From: Pseudohaliea sp964438205
Lineage (GTDB): Bacteria > Pseudomonadota > Gammaproteobacteria > Pseudomonadales > Halieaceae
Length of the DNA: 64,000 bases
Assembly: GCA_964438205.1 (NCBI GenBank)
Contig: CAYTJQ010000006.1
Location: 23,597 to 87,596, forward strand
Reading direction: 5' to 3'
Below the pieces are notes generated by a model, which made no database searches, had not been told where the DNA came from, and saw nothing but the letters and a program-made list of their open reading frames with translations. Each line of letters opens with the position of its first letter. Within the stretch, counting starts at the first letter, position 1. Both the position numbers and the translations under genes were made by a program. This document shows, piece after piece, positions 43,417 to 51,762 of the stretch.

Positions 43417-45097
43417 TGTCGCACCGTTTCTCATTTTCTATGCCGGCGGCGTTCTCATGGCCCTGGTGCCCGACGCGCAGCGCCGGCTGCTTGCGCTGGC
43501 CGTACCGCTCCTCGGCGCCTGGAACCTTTACGGCCTCGAAGCGGGAGCCAGCGGTACGCTGACCCTCTTCGACCTGACGCTGGTGCTGGTAAAGGTGGAC
43601 CGGCTCAGCGAGCTCTTCGGTTACCTGTTCCATCTGGCTGCCTTTCTCGGTTTTATCTATGCCTTCTCGCTGCGCGACCGGATGCAGCAGGTGGCGGCGA
43701 TGCTCTACGCGGGCAGCGCCCTGGGGGCGGTCTTTGCCGGAGACCTGCTGACGCTGTTCGTGTTCTGGGAACTGCTCGCGCTGACTTCAGTGTTCCTGGT
43801 GCTTGCGCGGCGCACGGCGCGCGCCTTCGGCGCGGCCATGCGCTACCTGGTGATCCAGGTCGGTTCCGGCGTGCTGCTGCTGGCGGGCGCGCTGGTCGTC
43901 ATCGCCGAGACCGGCGATGCGGGCTTCACCCGCATGAGTCTTGATGGCCTGGGCCCCTGGCTCATTTTCCTCGCCATCGGCGTCAAGTGCTGCTTCCCGG
44001 GGCTGCACAACTGGCTCACGGACGCCTACCCGGAGTCGACCCCGGCGGGCACAGTGTTTCTTTCGGCTTTTACCACCAAGGTGGCGGTCTATGCCCTGGC
44101 CCGGTCCTTCCCGGGAACCGAACTGCTGGTCTATATCGGCGCGACCATGGCCATGTTCCCGATTTTCTTCGCAGTGATCGAGAACGATCTGCGCCGTGTG
44201 CTGGCCTACAGCCTGATCAACCAGGTGGGTTTCATGGTCTGCGGCATCGGCATCGGCACGGAACTGGCCATCAACGGCGCGGTCGCCCACGCCTTCAACG
44301 ATGTCGTCTTCAAGGGCCTGTTGTTCATGACCATGGGGGCGGTGCTGCTGCGCACGGGGCGTATTAACGGCTCGGAGCTCGGTGGCCTCTACAAGTCCAT
44401 GCCATGGACCACGGGTTTCTGTATCGTCGGCGCCGCCTCCATCTCGGCCTTCCCGCTGTTTTCGGGTTTCGTGTCCAAGTCCATGGTGATGGTCGCCGCG
44501 CTCGAGGAGCACCACGAGATCGTCTGGCTCGCGCTGCTCTTCGCTTCTGCCGGCGTGTTCCACCATGCGGGTATCAAGATCCCCTATTTTGCCTTCTACG
44601 CGCACGACTCGGGGCTGCGCTGCCGGGAAGCACCCACGAGCATGCTCGTGGCCATGGGCCTGGCGGCGGCGCTTTGCGTGTTCAACGGAACCTTCCCCTG
44701 GCTGCTCTACGACCGGCTGCCTTTCCCCGTGAGTTACGAACCCTATACGGCCGCGCACATCCTCACCCAGTGCCAGCTGCTGTTTTTCTCGGCGCTCGCC
44801 TTTGTCTGGCTCAACCTCAAGGGGCTCTACCCACCGGAGCTGCCGAGCACCAACCTCGACGTCGACTGGAGCTACCGGCGCCTGCTGCCGGCGGTCGCCG
44901 GCAGGGTGCGCTGGGCCGCGGGCGGCGCTTTCGGCCGGCTCGGTGAAGGCAGCCAGCGCTTGCTGGCGGGTGGGGTGGCCGGCAGCGAGGGGCTGCTGCT
45001 GCGGGTCGGACTGCTCGGCCGGGTCTGGTCGACGCGTACCATCGCCCTGTGGGTGCTCTTGTTGCTGGCGGGCTATATCTTCCTGGAGTATGTCTAG
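43409..45097 (+). CDS. Antiporter large subunit 3 (MrpD/NuoL-like, extended C-terminus)
   Basis: 562 residues. Core ion-path residues are seen in LFVFWELLALTSVFLVLARR (Glu), KCCFPGLHNWLTDAYPESTPAGTVFLSAFTTKVAVYALARS (Lys) and HAFNDVVFKGLLFMTMGAVL (Lys). After about residue 470 it has an extra arm (LDVDWSYRRLLPAVAGRVRWAAGGAFGRL) ending in a final helix (TIALWVLLLLAGYIFLEYV), recalling the lateral helix and C-terminal extension of NuoL/MrpA. It may therefore stand in for the missing MrpA body. Last gene of the operon. Confidence 0.88.
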   Translation: MNSVAPFLIFYAGGVLMALVPDAQRRLLALAVPLLGAWNLYGLEAGASGTLTLFDLTLVLVKVDRLSELFGYLFHLAAFLGFIYAFSLRDRMQQVAAMLYAGSALGAVFAGDLLTLFVFWELLALTSVFLVLARRTARAFGAAMRYLVIQVGSGVLLLAGALVVIAETGDAGFTRMSLDGLGPWLIFLAIGVKCCFPGLHNWLTDAYPESTPAGTVFLSAFTTKVAVYALARSFPGTELLVYIGATMAMFPIFFAVIENDLRRVLAYSLINQVGFMVCGIGIGTELAINGAVAHAFNDVVFKGLLFMTMGAVLLRTGRINGSELGGLYKSMPWTTGFCIVGAASISAFPLFSGFVSKSMVMVAALEEHHEIVWLALLFASAGVFHHAGIKIPYFAFYAHDSGLRCREAPTSMLVAMGLAAALCVFNGTFPWLLYDRLPFPVSYEPYTAAHILTQCQLLFFSALAFVWLNLKGLYPPELPSTNLDVDWSYRRLLPAVAGRVRWAAGGAFGRLGEGSQRLLAGGVAGSEGLLLRVGLLGRVWSTRTIALWVLLLLAGYIFLEYV

Positions 45098-45196
45098 TGG
45101 ACTTGCGTCCCACGCTTCGCCGCGCAACGGGCGGCGGCGCAGTCCGGGTCGGGGGCCCGCCTTCCCATTGCCGTTACTGATGGGATACCGTCGCTA

Positions 45197-46006
45197 ATGT
45201 TCGAGTTTGAGTCAGCCCCGCCGGGAGACCGGGAGGACGCGCTCTATTTCGTTTTCCATGACGGGCAACTCGTCAGCGAGCTGGCCCGGGCCGATACCCC
45301 GGCCTGGAGCGCGCGCCAGCTCGAGGCCAACGACTGGCCGGTGCGTCGAGAGCAGTTCATCGGTCGCTGGCGAGGGCAGCCCTGTTTCGCCGTAGAGATC
45401 GAGGCTACGACCCTGGATCCGATGCGGCATCACTGCGGCAGCCTCTATCAACTCCTCGGCCGGGTGTCGGAGCCGCTCTTCGCCCTCGCGGGGCGTGCGG
45501 CGCAACTGCTCGCCTGGGAGCGCGATCACCGCTTCTGCGGCCGCTGCGGCGGGCCCATGGCGCTGGACGGGCGCGAGCGGGCCATGCGCTGCGAGGGCTG
45601 TGGACGCAGCGTTTATCCGCGCATTTCGCCCTGCGTGATCATGCTGGTGACACGCGGCGAGTACCTGCTGCTGGCGCGTAACGCCCGCGCCCGACGGCCG
45701 TTCTACAGTACCCTCGCCGGCTTCGTGGAAGCCGGCGAGAACCTCGAGCACTGCGTTGCCCGGGAGGTACGCGAGGAAGTGGGCGTGGAGGTCGAGGACC
45801 TGCGCTACCACGGCTCCCAGCCCTGGCCCTTCCCGGACCAGCTCATGGTGGGCTTCCACGCGCGCTACGCCGGCGGCGACATCCACTGCGAGCCCGGTGA
45901 GATCGCGCATGCGGACTGGTTCCACTACCGGAACCTGCCGCCGGTGCCGCCGCCGCAATCGATCGCGGGGCAGCTTATCCAGACCTACATCGACGAAATC
46001 GCCTGA
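45197..46006 (+). CDS. nudC: NAD(+) diphosphatase / mRNA NAD-decapping Nudix hydrolase
   Basis: 269 residues. The zinc ribbon is CGRCGGPMALDGRERAMRCEGC near 115-136, the YPRISPCVI junction follows, then the Nudix box GFVEAGENLEHCVAREVREEVGVEVE near 175-200 and the SQPWPFPDQLM family signature. NudC splits NAD(H) to NMN and AMP and removes NAD caps from RNA. ATG at 45197 has little upstream ribosome-binding sequence, so translation may be modest. It follows the antiporter operon by 99 bases with no clear promoter. Confidence 0.96.
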   Translation: MFEFESAPPGDREDALYFVFHDGQLVSELARADTPAWSARQLEANDWPVRREQFIGRWRGQPCFAVEIEATTLDPMRHHCGSLYQLLGRVSEPLFALAGRAAQLLAWERDHRFCGRCGGPMALDGRERAMRCEGCGRSVYPRISPCVIMLVTRGEYLLLARNARARRPFYSTLAGFVEAGENLEHCVAREVREEVGVEVEDLRYHGSQPWPFPDQLMVGFHARYAGGDIHCEPGEIAHADWFHYRNLPPVPPPQSIAGQLIQTYIDEIA

Positions 46007-46025
46007 GGGCGGGGGAGCAGGGCAC

Positions 46026-47144
46026 GTGGAATTCCTGAGTGAGACCGGCCTTTTCCTGGCACAGGCAATCAGCGTGGTCCTCGCGCTGCTCCTGCTGGTG
46101 CTCGGCATCGCCGTGATCGCCCAGCGGCAGAAGAAGGCCGGCAGCGACGGCCACATGGAAGTGCGCAAGCTGCACGAGCGCTACCGGCATCACGCCGATA
46201 CGCTGGCCGAGGCCCTGGACCCGGAGGGCGCCAGGGCGGCGGCCAAGGCCCGGGAAAAAGCGGAAAAGACTGCGGCAAAGGCCCGCAGGAAAGCGCACAA
46301 GCGGGCGCAGAGGGCGTCCCGCAAGGGCGCTGAAAAATCTCTCGGGAAGGACGCCTCAGAAAGCGCCCGGAGCGAAGGTCCCCGCGAGCGGCCGGTGACC
46401 TTCGTGCTCGACTTCGAGGGTGACCTGCGCGCGGCCGCCGCCGAGCAGCTTCGGGAAGAGGTAAGTGCGGTACTCGCCGCCCGGAGCGAGGGTGACGAAG
46501 TAATCCTGCGCCTGGAAAGCCCGGGTGGCATCGTCCATGGCTACGGTCTTGCCGCGAGCCAGCTCCAGCGCCTGCGCGACGCCGGCATGCCGCTGACGGT
46601 CTGCGTCGACAAGGTCGCCGCCAGCGGCGGTTACATGATGGCCTGCGTTGCCGAACGGATCGTCGCGGCGCCCTTCGCCGTACTCGGCTCCATCGGGGTC
46701 GTGGCCCAGCTGCCGAACTTCCATCGTTTCCTGAAGAAGCACGACGTCGACGTGGAGCTGCTCACCGCCGGCGAGTACAAGCGCACGCTGACCCTCTTCG
46801 GGGAAAACACGGACAAGGGCCGGCAGAAGTTCCAGGAGGAGCTCGAGGATACGCACGAGCTGTTCAAGGCGTTCGTGCACGAGAACCGCCCGGCGCTGGA
46901 CGTGGCCGCGGTCGCCACCGGCGAGATCTGGTACGGGCGCCGGGCGCTGGAGGCGGGGCTGGTCGACGAACTCAGCACCTCCGATGCGCTGCTGACGTCG
47001 CTGGCGGCGGACCGGGACCTGCTGTCGGTGCGCTTTGTCCAGCGCCGCAGCTGGCAGGACCGGTTCGGCATGGCGGCCGAGGAGGCGGTGACACGCGCCA
47101 TCCTCAGGCTCTGGCAGCGCGGCCTCGATCGGCGCCAGGTCTGA
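46026..47144 (+). CDS. sohB: SohB-like inner-membrane serine protease (signal peptide peptidase family)
   Basis: 372 residues from GTG at 46026, preceded by GGGAG; the long in-frame extension upstream is out-of-frame nudC. One N-terminal helix (GLFLAQAISVVLALLLLVLGIAVIAQ) is followed by a Lys/Ala/Arg-rich segment at about 60-110 (AAAKAREKAEKTAAKARRKA), then the S49 protease domain with the nucleophile in KVAASGGYMMACVAERI and the general-base Lys in AGEYKRTLTLFGENTDKGRQKF. Likely degrades membrane or periplasmic protein fragments. The basic linker is longer than I would expect for E. coli SohB. Confidence 0.85.
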   Translation: MEFLSETGLFLAQAISVVLALLLLVLGIAVIAQRQKKAGSDGHMEVRKLHERYRHHADTLAEALDPEGARAAAKAREKAEKTAAKARRKAHKRAQRASRKGAEKSLGKDASESARSEGPRERPVTFVLDFEGDLRAAAAEQLREEVSAVLAARSEGDEVILRLESPGGIVHGYGLAASQLQRLRDAGMPLTVCVDKVAASGGYMMACVAERIVAAPFAVLGSIGVVAQLPNFHRFLKKHDVDVELLTAGEYKRTLTLFGENTDKGRQKFQEELEDTHELFKAFVHENRPALDVAAVATGEIWYGRRALEAGLVDELSTSDALLTSLAADRDLLSVRFVQRRSWQDRFGMAAEEAVTRAILRLWQRGLDRRQV

Positions 47145-47153
47145 ACCCCGGCA

Positions 47154-48881
47154 TCACGGCGCGCCTTCCGGTGGCCGCAGCGCCGCCACGGCCTGGTGGT
47201 GGCTCAGGTAGACCTCGCCGCTCAGGCGATCCAGGAAATCGGTGCGCTTGAGCCCGTCCATCACCGGCCCCTTCACCTCCGACAGGTTCAGGGTGATGCC
47301 GCGTTCGCGCAGCCGGTGGTCGATGTTGTCCAGGGCTTCGAGGGCCGACAGGTCGATCTCGTTGACGGCCGCGCACTGAAGGATCACGTGCTCCACGCCC
47401 GGCCTTGCGGCGACGATGCCGTAGATCGCGCTCTCGAGGTACGCGGCGTTGACGAAATACAGGCTCTCATCGACGCGGACGGAGACGATGTTCGGATAGG
47501 TCACCACGTCGTGCCGCTCGATGTTCCGGTAGTGCTCCGTTCCCGGCACCGTGCCCACCACGGCAATATGCGGCCGGGAGGTCTTGTGCAGGTGCAGGGC
47601 GATGGAGGCGATGATGCCCGCGAGCACGCCGAGCTCGACGCCCAGCGCCAGGGTGACGGCGATCGTCGCCGTCACCGCAATGAAGTCCGAGCGCGAATAG
47701 CGGAAGGCCAGGCGGACGAGGCCCCAGTCGATCAGGGAAGTCACGGCGACGATGATCGTGGCCGCCAGCGTGGCCTGGGGCAGGAAGTACAGCACCGGGG
47801 TCAGGAACAGGGCCGCCAGCGCGATGCCCGCGGCCGTGAAGACGCTGGCGAGCTGGGTCTGCGCCCCCGCATCGAAGTTCACCACGGAGCGCGAGAAACC
47901 GCCGGTCACGGGGAAACCGCTGGAAATGCCGGACGCCACGTTGGCCGCACCGAGGGCGATCAGTTCCTGGTTCGCGTCGATCGTCTGCCGGCGCTTGGCG
48001 GCCAGGGTACGCCCCACGGACACGGACTCGACGAAGCCGATGATACTGACGAGCAGGGCGGAGACCGCGAGTTCCGACCAGAGCTCGGCGTCGAACACCG
48101 GGGTGCTGAAGGCGGGCAGGCCGCTCGGTACCGCGCCGACAATGGCGACACCGCGGGCTTCGAAGCCACCCAGGTAGCTGGCCAGGGTCGTGAGGACGAT
48201 GATCAGCACCGGTCCGGCTTTTGCCACCATGCCCGCTACGGACCCCGAAAAGCCGGCGCGGGCGAGCAGGGGTGCCAGGCCCCGGCGAACCCAGAACAGG
48301 AAGAGCAGAGCGGCAACCCCCGTGCCCAGGGTGACCGTGTTGAAGTCCGCCAGGTGCACGAGCAGCGAGTGACCGAGGTCCAGCAGCGTCTCGCCGTGCG
48401 CATGGATGCCCAGGATATGCCGCAGCTGGGACAGGGCGATGATGATCCCCGACGCCGTGATGAAACCGGAGACCACCGGGTGGGACAGCAGGTTCGCCAG
48501 CACGCCGAAGCGCAGCAGCCCCATGGCGGCGAGCATCACACCGGACATCAGGGCCATGGCCACCGCGGCGCTGGCGTAATCGGCGGTCCCCGCCTGGGCG
48601 ACCTTGCCCACGGCCGTTGCCGTCATGAGGGAGGCCACGGCAACGGGGCCGACCGAGAGCGTACGGCTGGTGCCCAACAGCGCATAGGCCACCAGCGGCA
48701 GGATGCTCGCATAGAGGCCCATCTCCGGCGGCAGCCCGGCGAGGAGGGCATAGGCGAGGGACTGCGGGATCAGCATGATCGTGACGATCACCGCCGCCAG
48801 CAGGTCGCTCGCCAGCGTCGGGCCGTCGTAGCCCCGGAGCCACGCCAGGGGCGGCAGGAAGCGGGACGGGCCTCCGTTCAT
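47154..48881 (-). CDS. SulP family inorganic anion transporter with STAS domain
   Basis: 575 residues. A SulP membrane domain with 12-14 helices (LASDLLAAVIVTIMLIPQSLAYALLAGLPPEMGLYAS is the diagnostic N-terminal motif) and a C-terminal STAS domain from about 440 (LYFVNAAYLESAIYGIVAARPGVEHVILQCAAVNEIDLSALEAL). SulP proteins carry sulfate, bicarbonate or other oxyanions. ATG at 48881 overlaps the stop of the SQR gene in an ATGA junction, making it the last gene of the sulfane-sulfur operon; export of sulfite or sulfate, or import of a co-substrate anion, is inferred. Confidence 0.9.
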   Translation of the reverse strand: MNGGPSRFLPPLAWLRGYDGPTLASDLLAAVIVTIMLIPQSLAYALLAGLPPEMGLYASILPLVAYALLGTSRTLSVGPVAVASLMTATAVGKVAQAGTADYASAAVAMALMSGVMLAAMGLLRFGVLANLLSHPVVSGFITASGIIIALSQLRHILGIHAHGETLLDLGHSLLVHLADFNTVTLGTGVAALLFLFWVRRGLAPLLARAGFSGSVAGMVAKAGPVLIIVLTTLASYLGGFEARGVAIVGAVPSGLPAFSTPVFDAELWSELAVSALLVSIIGFVESVSVGRTLAAKRRQTIDANQELIALGAANVASGISSGFPVTGGFSRSVVNFDAGAQTQLASVFTAAGIALAALFLTPVLYFLPQATLAATIIVAVTSLIDWGLVRLAFRYSRSDFIAVTATIAVTLALGVELGVLAGIIASIALHLHKTSRPHIAVVGTVPGTEHYRNIERHDVVTYPNIVSVRVDESLYFVNAAYLESAIYGIVAARPGVEHVILQCAAVNEIDLSALEALDNIDHRLRERGITLNLSEVKGPVMDGLKRTDFLDRLSGEVYLSHHQAVAALRPPEGAP

Positions 48882-50575
48882 GCAGCGCCGGCGCCGGGCT
48901 TGCTCCGTTCGGGCTCGACCATCCACTCGCGGCCGCGCAGCATGGCCTTCCAGTAGACCGGCGGCAGGATCTTTTCCTTGAGAATCCAGGCCAGCCGCGA
49001 GGGCTTCTCGCCGTTGATGAGCCAGCGCGGGAAACTCGGCAGCAGCTTGCCGCCGTAGCCGAACTCCGCGAGGACGATCTTGCCCCGTTCCACCGTGAGC
49101 GGGCAGGAGCCGTAGCCGTTGTAGTGCGCGACGCCGCGCGCCTTGCCGATGTCCTGCAACAGGTTGTTGGCGACGATCGGTGCCTGCATGCGGGCCGCGG
49201 CAGCGGTTTTCGCGTTCGGCGCGTTCATGGCGTCGCCGAGGCCCCAGACGTTCGCGTAGCGCTTGTGCTGCAGCGTGTTCTGGTCCACGTCGACCCAGCC
49301 GGCTTCGTCGGCCAGGGGGCTGGCGCGGACGAAGTCCGGAGCCGTCTGCGGCGGCACCACGTGGATCATGTCGAAACGCGTACTTTCCTCCACGGTCTCG
49401 CCGTCGGCGTTCTGCGTCTCGAACCAGGCGGTACGCCCCGGGCCATCCACGCGCACCAGCCGCTTGCCGAAGTTCAGGTCGACCCCGTAGCTCTCCATGT
49501 AGGACATGAGCGCAGGCACGTATTCCTTGACACCGAAGAGCACCTGGCCGGCGTTGTAGAAGGCGATGTCGATGTCATTCAGGCAGCCGCTGCGCCGCCA
49601 GTGGTCCGACGACATGTACACGGCCTTCTGCGGCGCCCCGGCGCACTTGATGGGCATGGGTGGCTGCGTGAACACGGCGCGGCCGGCGCGCAGCTCGCTC
49701 ACCAGCTCCCAGGTGTAGGGGGCGAGGTCGAAGCGGTAGTTGGAGGTCACGCCGTTGTCACCGAGGGTCTCCACCAGGCCCTCGATGCCGTTCCAGTCGA
49801 GCTTGATCCCCGGCGCGACGATGAGCCGGTCATAGTAGACAGGGCGGGCGTCCTCGAGGAGCACGCGGTTGTGGTCCGGCTCCAGGTCGCCGACAGCCGC
49901 CTGGATCCAGGTCACGCCGCGGGGGATGAGCGACGCGGTGGTCTTCACCGTTTCCTGCTGGGTGAACACGCCGGCGCCGACCATGGTCCAGCCGGGCTGG
50001 TAATAGTGCACGGCTGCCGGATCGATGATGGCGATTGCCAGGTCCTGCGTGCGCGCCATGAGGCTCGATGCCACGGCGATACCCGCTGCGCCGGCGCCGA
50101 CGATCACGATATCGTAGTGGTCGCGCCGGTGCCCCGGTCCACCGGCGGCTGCCCCTTTGCCCTTCGCTGCAAGGACCTGCGACAGGTCGTAGCCGCAGGC
50201 CTTTGCCCGCGCCAGCAACTCGTCGTCGGGCACGCCGAGGCGGCGCTGGTAGAGCGTCCACAGGGTCATGGAGCGGGTCCCCGTGCGGCAGTAGGCGTGG
50301 ATCGGCTTCTCGAGCTTCTCCACGACCGCGAGAAAGTCATCCACGTTCTTCTCGTTCACCCTGCCGGATATCACCGGCACATGGGCGACTTCGAGGCCGG
50401 CATCGCGAGCGACCGCCTCGAGCTCGGTGAACGTGGGCTGATCGTTGGCCTCACCGTCGGGGCGGCTGCAGAGCAGCGATTTCGCGCCGGAGGCGACGAT
50501 CGCCTCGATGTCGGCCGCGGTGATCTGGGCGGAAACGGCGTACTCGTCGCTGACTCTTATGATATCGACGCTCAT
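48878..50575 (-). CDS. DUF442 (TIGR01244, Blh-type) fused to sulfide:quinone oxidoreductase
   Basis: 565 residues. Residues 1-115 are a DUF442/rhodanese-phosphatase-like domain with Cys96 in HAYCRTGTRS, a site proposed in this family for sulfur transfer. A linker (KGKGAAAGGPGHRR) joins it to an SQR-type flavoprotein starting HYDIVIVGAGAAGIAVASSL near 153. Candidate redox cysteines are Cys311 (IKCAGAPQKAVYM) and Cys491 (GYGSCPLTV), with Cys331 (SGCLNDID) also in the domain. SQR oxidises sulfide and feeds electrons to quinone at the membrane face. ATG at 50575 is chosen as the start of the DUF442 strand; a longer start at 50629 adds unrelated residues. Middle gene of the operon. Confidence 0.9.
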   Translation of the reverse strand: MSVDIIRVSDEYAVSAQITAADIEAIVASGAKSLLCSRPDGEANDQPTFTELEAVARDAGLEVAHVPVISGRVNEKNVDDFLAVVEKLEKPIHAYCRTGTRSMTLWTLYQRRLGVPDDELLARAKACGYDLSQVLAAKGKGAAAGGPGHRRDHYDIVIVGAGAAGIAVASSLMARTQDLAIAIIDPAAVHYYQPGWTMVGAGVFTQQETVKTTASLIPRGVTWIQAAVGDLEPDHNRVLLEDARPVYYDRLIVAPGIKLDWNGIEGLVETLGDNGVTSNYRFDLAPYTWELVSELRAGRAVFTQPPMPIKCAGAPQKAVYMSSDHWRRSGCLNDIDIAFYNAGQVLFGVKEYVPALMSYMESYGVDLNFGKRLVRVDGPGRTAWFETQNADGETVEESTRFDMIHVVPPQTAPDFVRASPLADEAGWVDVDQNTLQHKRYANVWGLGDAMNAPNAKTAAAARMQAPIVANNLLQDIGKARGVAHYNGYGSCPLTVERGKIVLAEFGYGGKLLPSFPRWLINGEKPSRLAWILKEKILPPVYWKAMLRGREWMVEPERSKPGAGAA

Positions 50576-50579
50576 GACC

Positions 50580-51506
50580 CTATTCCCCTTTCGGCGCGAG
50601 GCGGCCGAGGTCCGGGCCGCCGAAGGCATTCAGCGGCAGCTTGAGGAAGAAGCGTTCACCCTCCGCCGGCGGCATGTGCCCCGCGCGCATGTTGACCTGG
50701 AGCGAGGGCAGGATCAGCGTCGGCATGCCGAGGGTGGCATCGCGCTTCTCCCGCATGGCCACGAAGGCCTCCTCGCTGACGCCGTCGTGGACGTGGATGT
50801 TGTCCTTGCGCTCGGCCCCCACGGTCGTTTCGAACTCGAGCTCGCGGCCGTTGGGCAGGTAATCATGGCAGACGAAGACGCGCATGTCCTCGGGCAGTGC
50901 GAGAATGCGCTTGATCGAGCGGAAGAGGGTGGCCGCGTCACCGCCGGGGAAGTCGCAGCGGGCCGTGCCGAAGTCCGGCATGAACAGCGTGTCGCCGACG
51001 AAGACCGCGTCGCCGAGCACATAGGTCATGCAGGCCGGGGTGTGCCCGGGGGTGTGCATGGCGTAGCCGGTGAGGCCGCCGATATTGATGGCGTCGCCCT
51101 CACCGAGCAGCACGTCGAACTGGGAGCCGTCCCGGGCGAAGCGCTGACCGGCGTCGAAGACCTCGCCGAAGGTCTCCTGCACCGTGGTGATGTGGTCGCC
51201 GATGGCGATTCTGCCGCCGAGTTCCTGCTGCAGGTAGGGTGCGGCAGACAGGTGGTCGGCGTGCACGTGGGTCTCGAGGATCCACTCGAGTTCCAGCCGG
51301 TTGTCGCGAATGAAGCTGATGATCTGGTCGGCACTCGTGTAGCTGACGGTGCCCGACGGGTAGTCGAGGTCGAGGACCGAGTCGACCACAGCGCAGGCGC
51401 TGCTGTCGGGGTCGCGGACCACGTAGCTGAGGGTATTCGTGGGCTCGTCGAAGAAGGGGGTTACCACGGCCTTCAGGGCGTTGCCGGCGGCTTGGGCACT
51501 TTCCAT
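50580..51506 (-). CDS. MBL-fold persulfide dioxygenase (ETHE1/Blh-type)
   Basis: 308 residues. The metal motif is ETHVHADHLSAAPYLQ (His80, His82, Asp84, His85), with HTPGHTPACM, VGDTLFMPDFGTARCDFPGG (a dioxygenase-type rather than hydrolase-type loop) and VCHDYLPNGRE. These enzymes oxidise glutathione persulfide to sulfite. ATG at 51506 has AGGAG 8 bases upstream and is preferred to 51512. First gene of the operon, 4 bases before the DUF442-SQR gene; a sigma-54 promoter lies about 80 bases upstream. Confidence 0.9.
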   Translation of the reverse strand: MESAQAAGNALKAVVTPFFDEPTNTLSYVVRDPDSSACAVVDSVLDLDYPSGTVSYTSADQIISFIRDNRLELEWILETHVHADHLSAAPYLQQELGGRIAIGDHITTVQETFGEVFDAGQRFARDGSQFDVLLGEGDAINIGGLTGYAMHTPGHTPACMTYVLGDAVFVGDTLFMPDFGTARCDFPGGDAATLFRSIKRILALPEDMRVFVCHDYLPNGRELEFETTVGAERKDNIHVHDGVSEEAFVAMREKRDATLGMPTLILPSLQVNMRAGHMPPAEGERFFLKLPLNAFGGPDLGRLAPKGE

Positions 51507-51586
51507 CGTCATCTCTCCTGGCGTTATCGCTGTCGAGGATTCATGGTGGGCGCGGGCACGGGGCCGGCGCCTCCTGCCCGGGCTAG

Positions 51587-51603
51587 AGCACGAGGCGTGC
51601 CAA
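51587..51603 (-). promoter_or_regulatory. Sigma-54 (RpoN) promoter for the pdo-sqr-sulP operon
   Basis: The minus strand reads TTGGCACGCCTCGTGCT, which matches the consensus YTGGCACG-N4-TTGCW with intact -24 GG and -12 GC separated by 10 bases; one base of TTGC differs (GTGC). Transcription would start near 51575, about 70 bases upstream of the dioxygenase ATG. The divergent gene encodes a sigma-54 activator, which makes the site functional by context. Confidence 0.8.
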
Positions 51604-51714
51604 GGTCGGCAGCGATAACTTCCGCATTGTTGCAACCTGTTGATAGCAGAAGAAATTCATTCAATCGTGGGGTAAACCCCGGGGGTCTACGGGCGGCGGC
51701 GCCTCGCGGGAATG

Positions 51715-51737
51715 TGCCAACTGTGTCATTATTGGCA
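51715..51737. promoter_or_regulatory. Inverted repeat between fisR and the operon promoter; candidate activator site
   Basis: TGCCAA (51715-51720) and TTGGCA (51732-51737) are perfect inverted arms around 11 bases, about 110-140 bases upstream of the sigma-54 promoter. That is a usual position for an upstream activating sequence. A second palindrome, GTTGCAAC, lies at 51629-51636. Neither can be assigned to FisR from sequence alone. Confidence 0.35.
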
Positions 51738-51762
51738 AAGATTGTTGACAGAAGTGGCAGCC

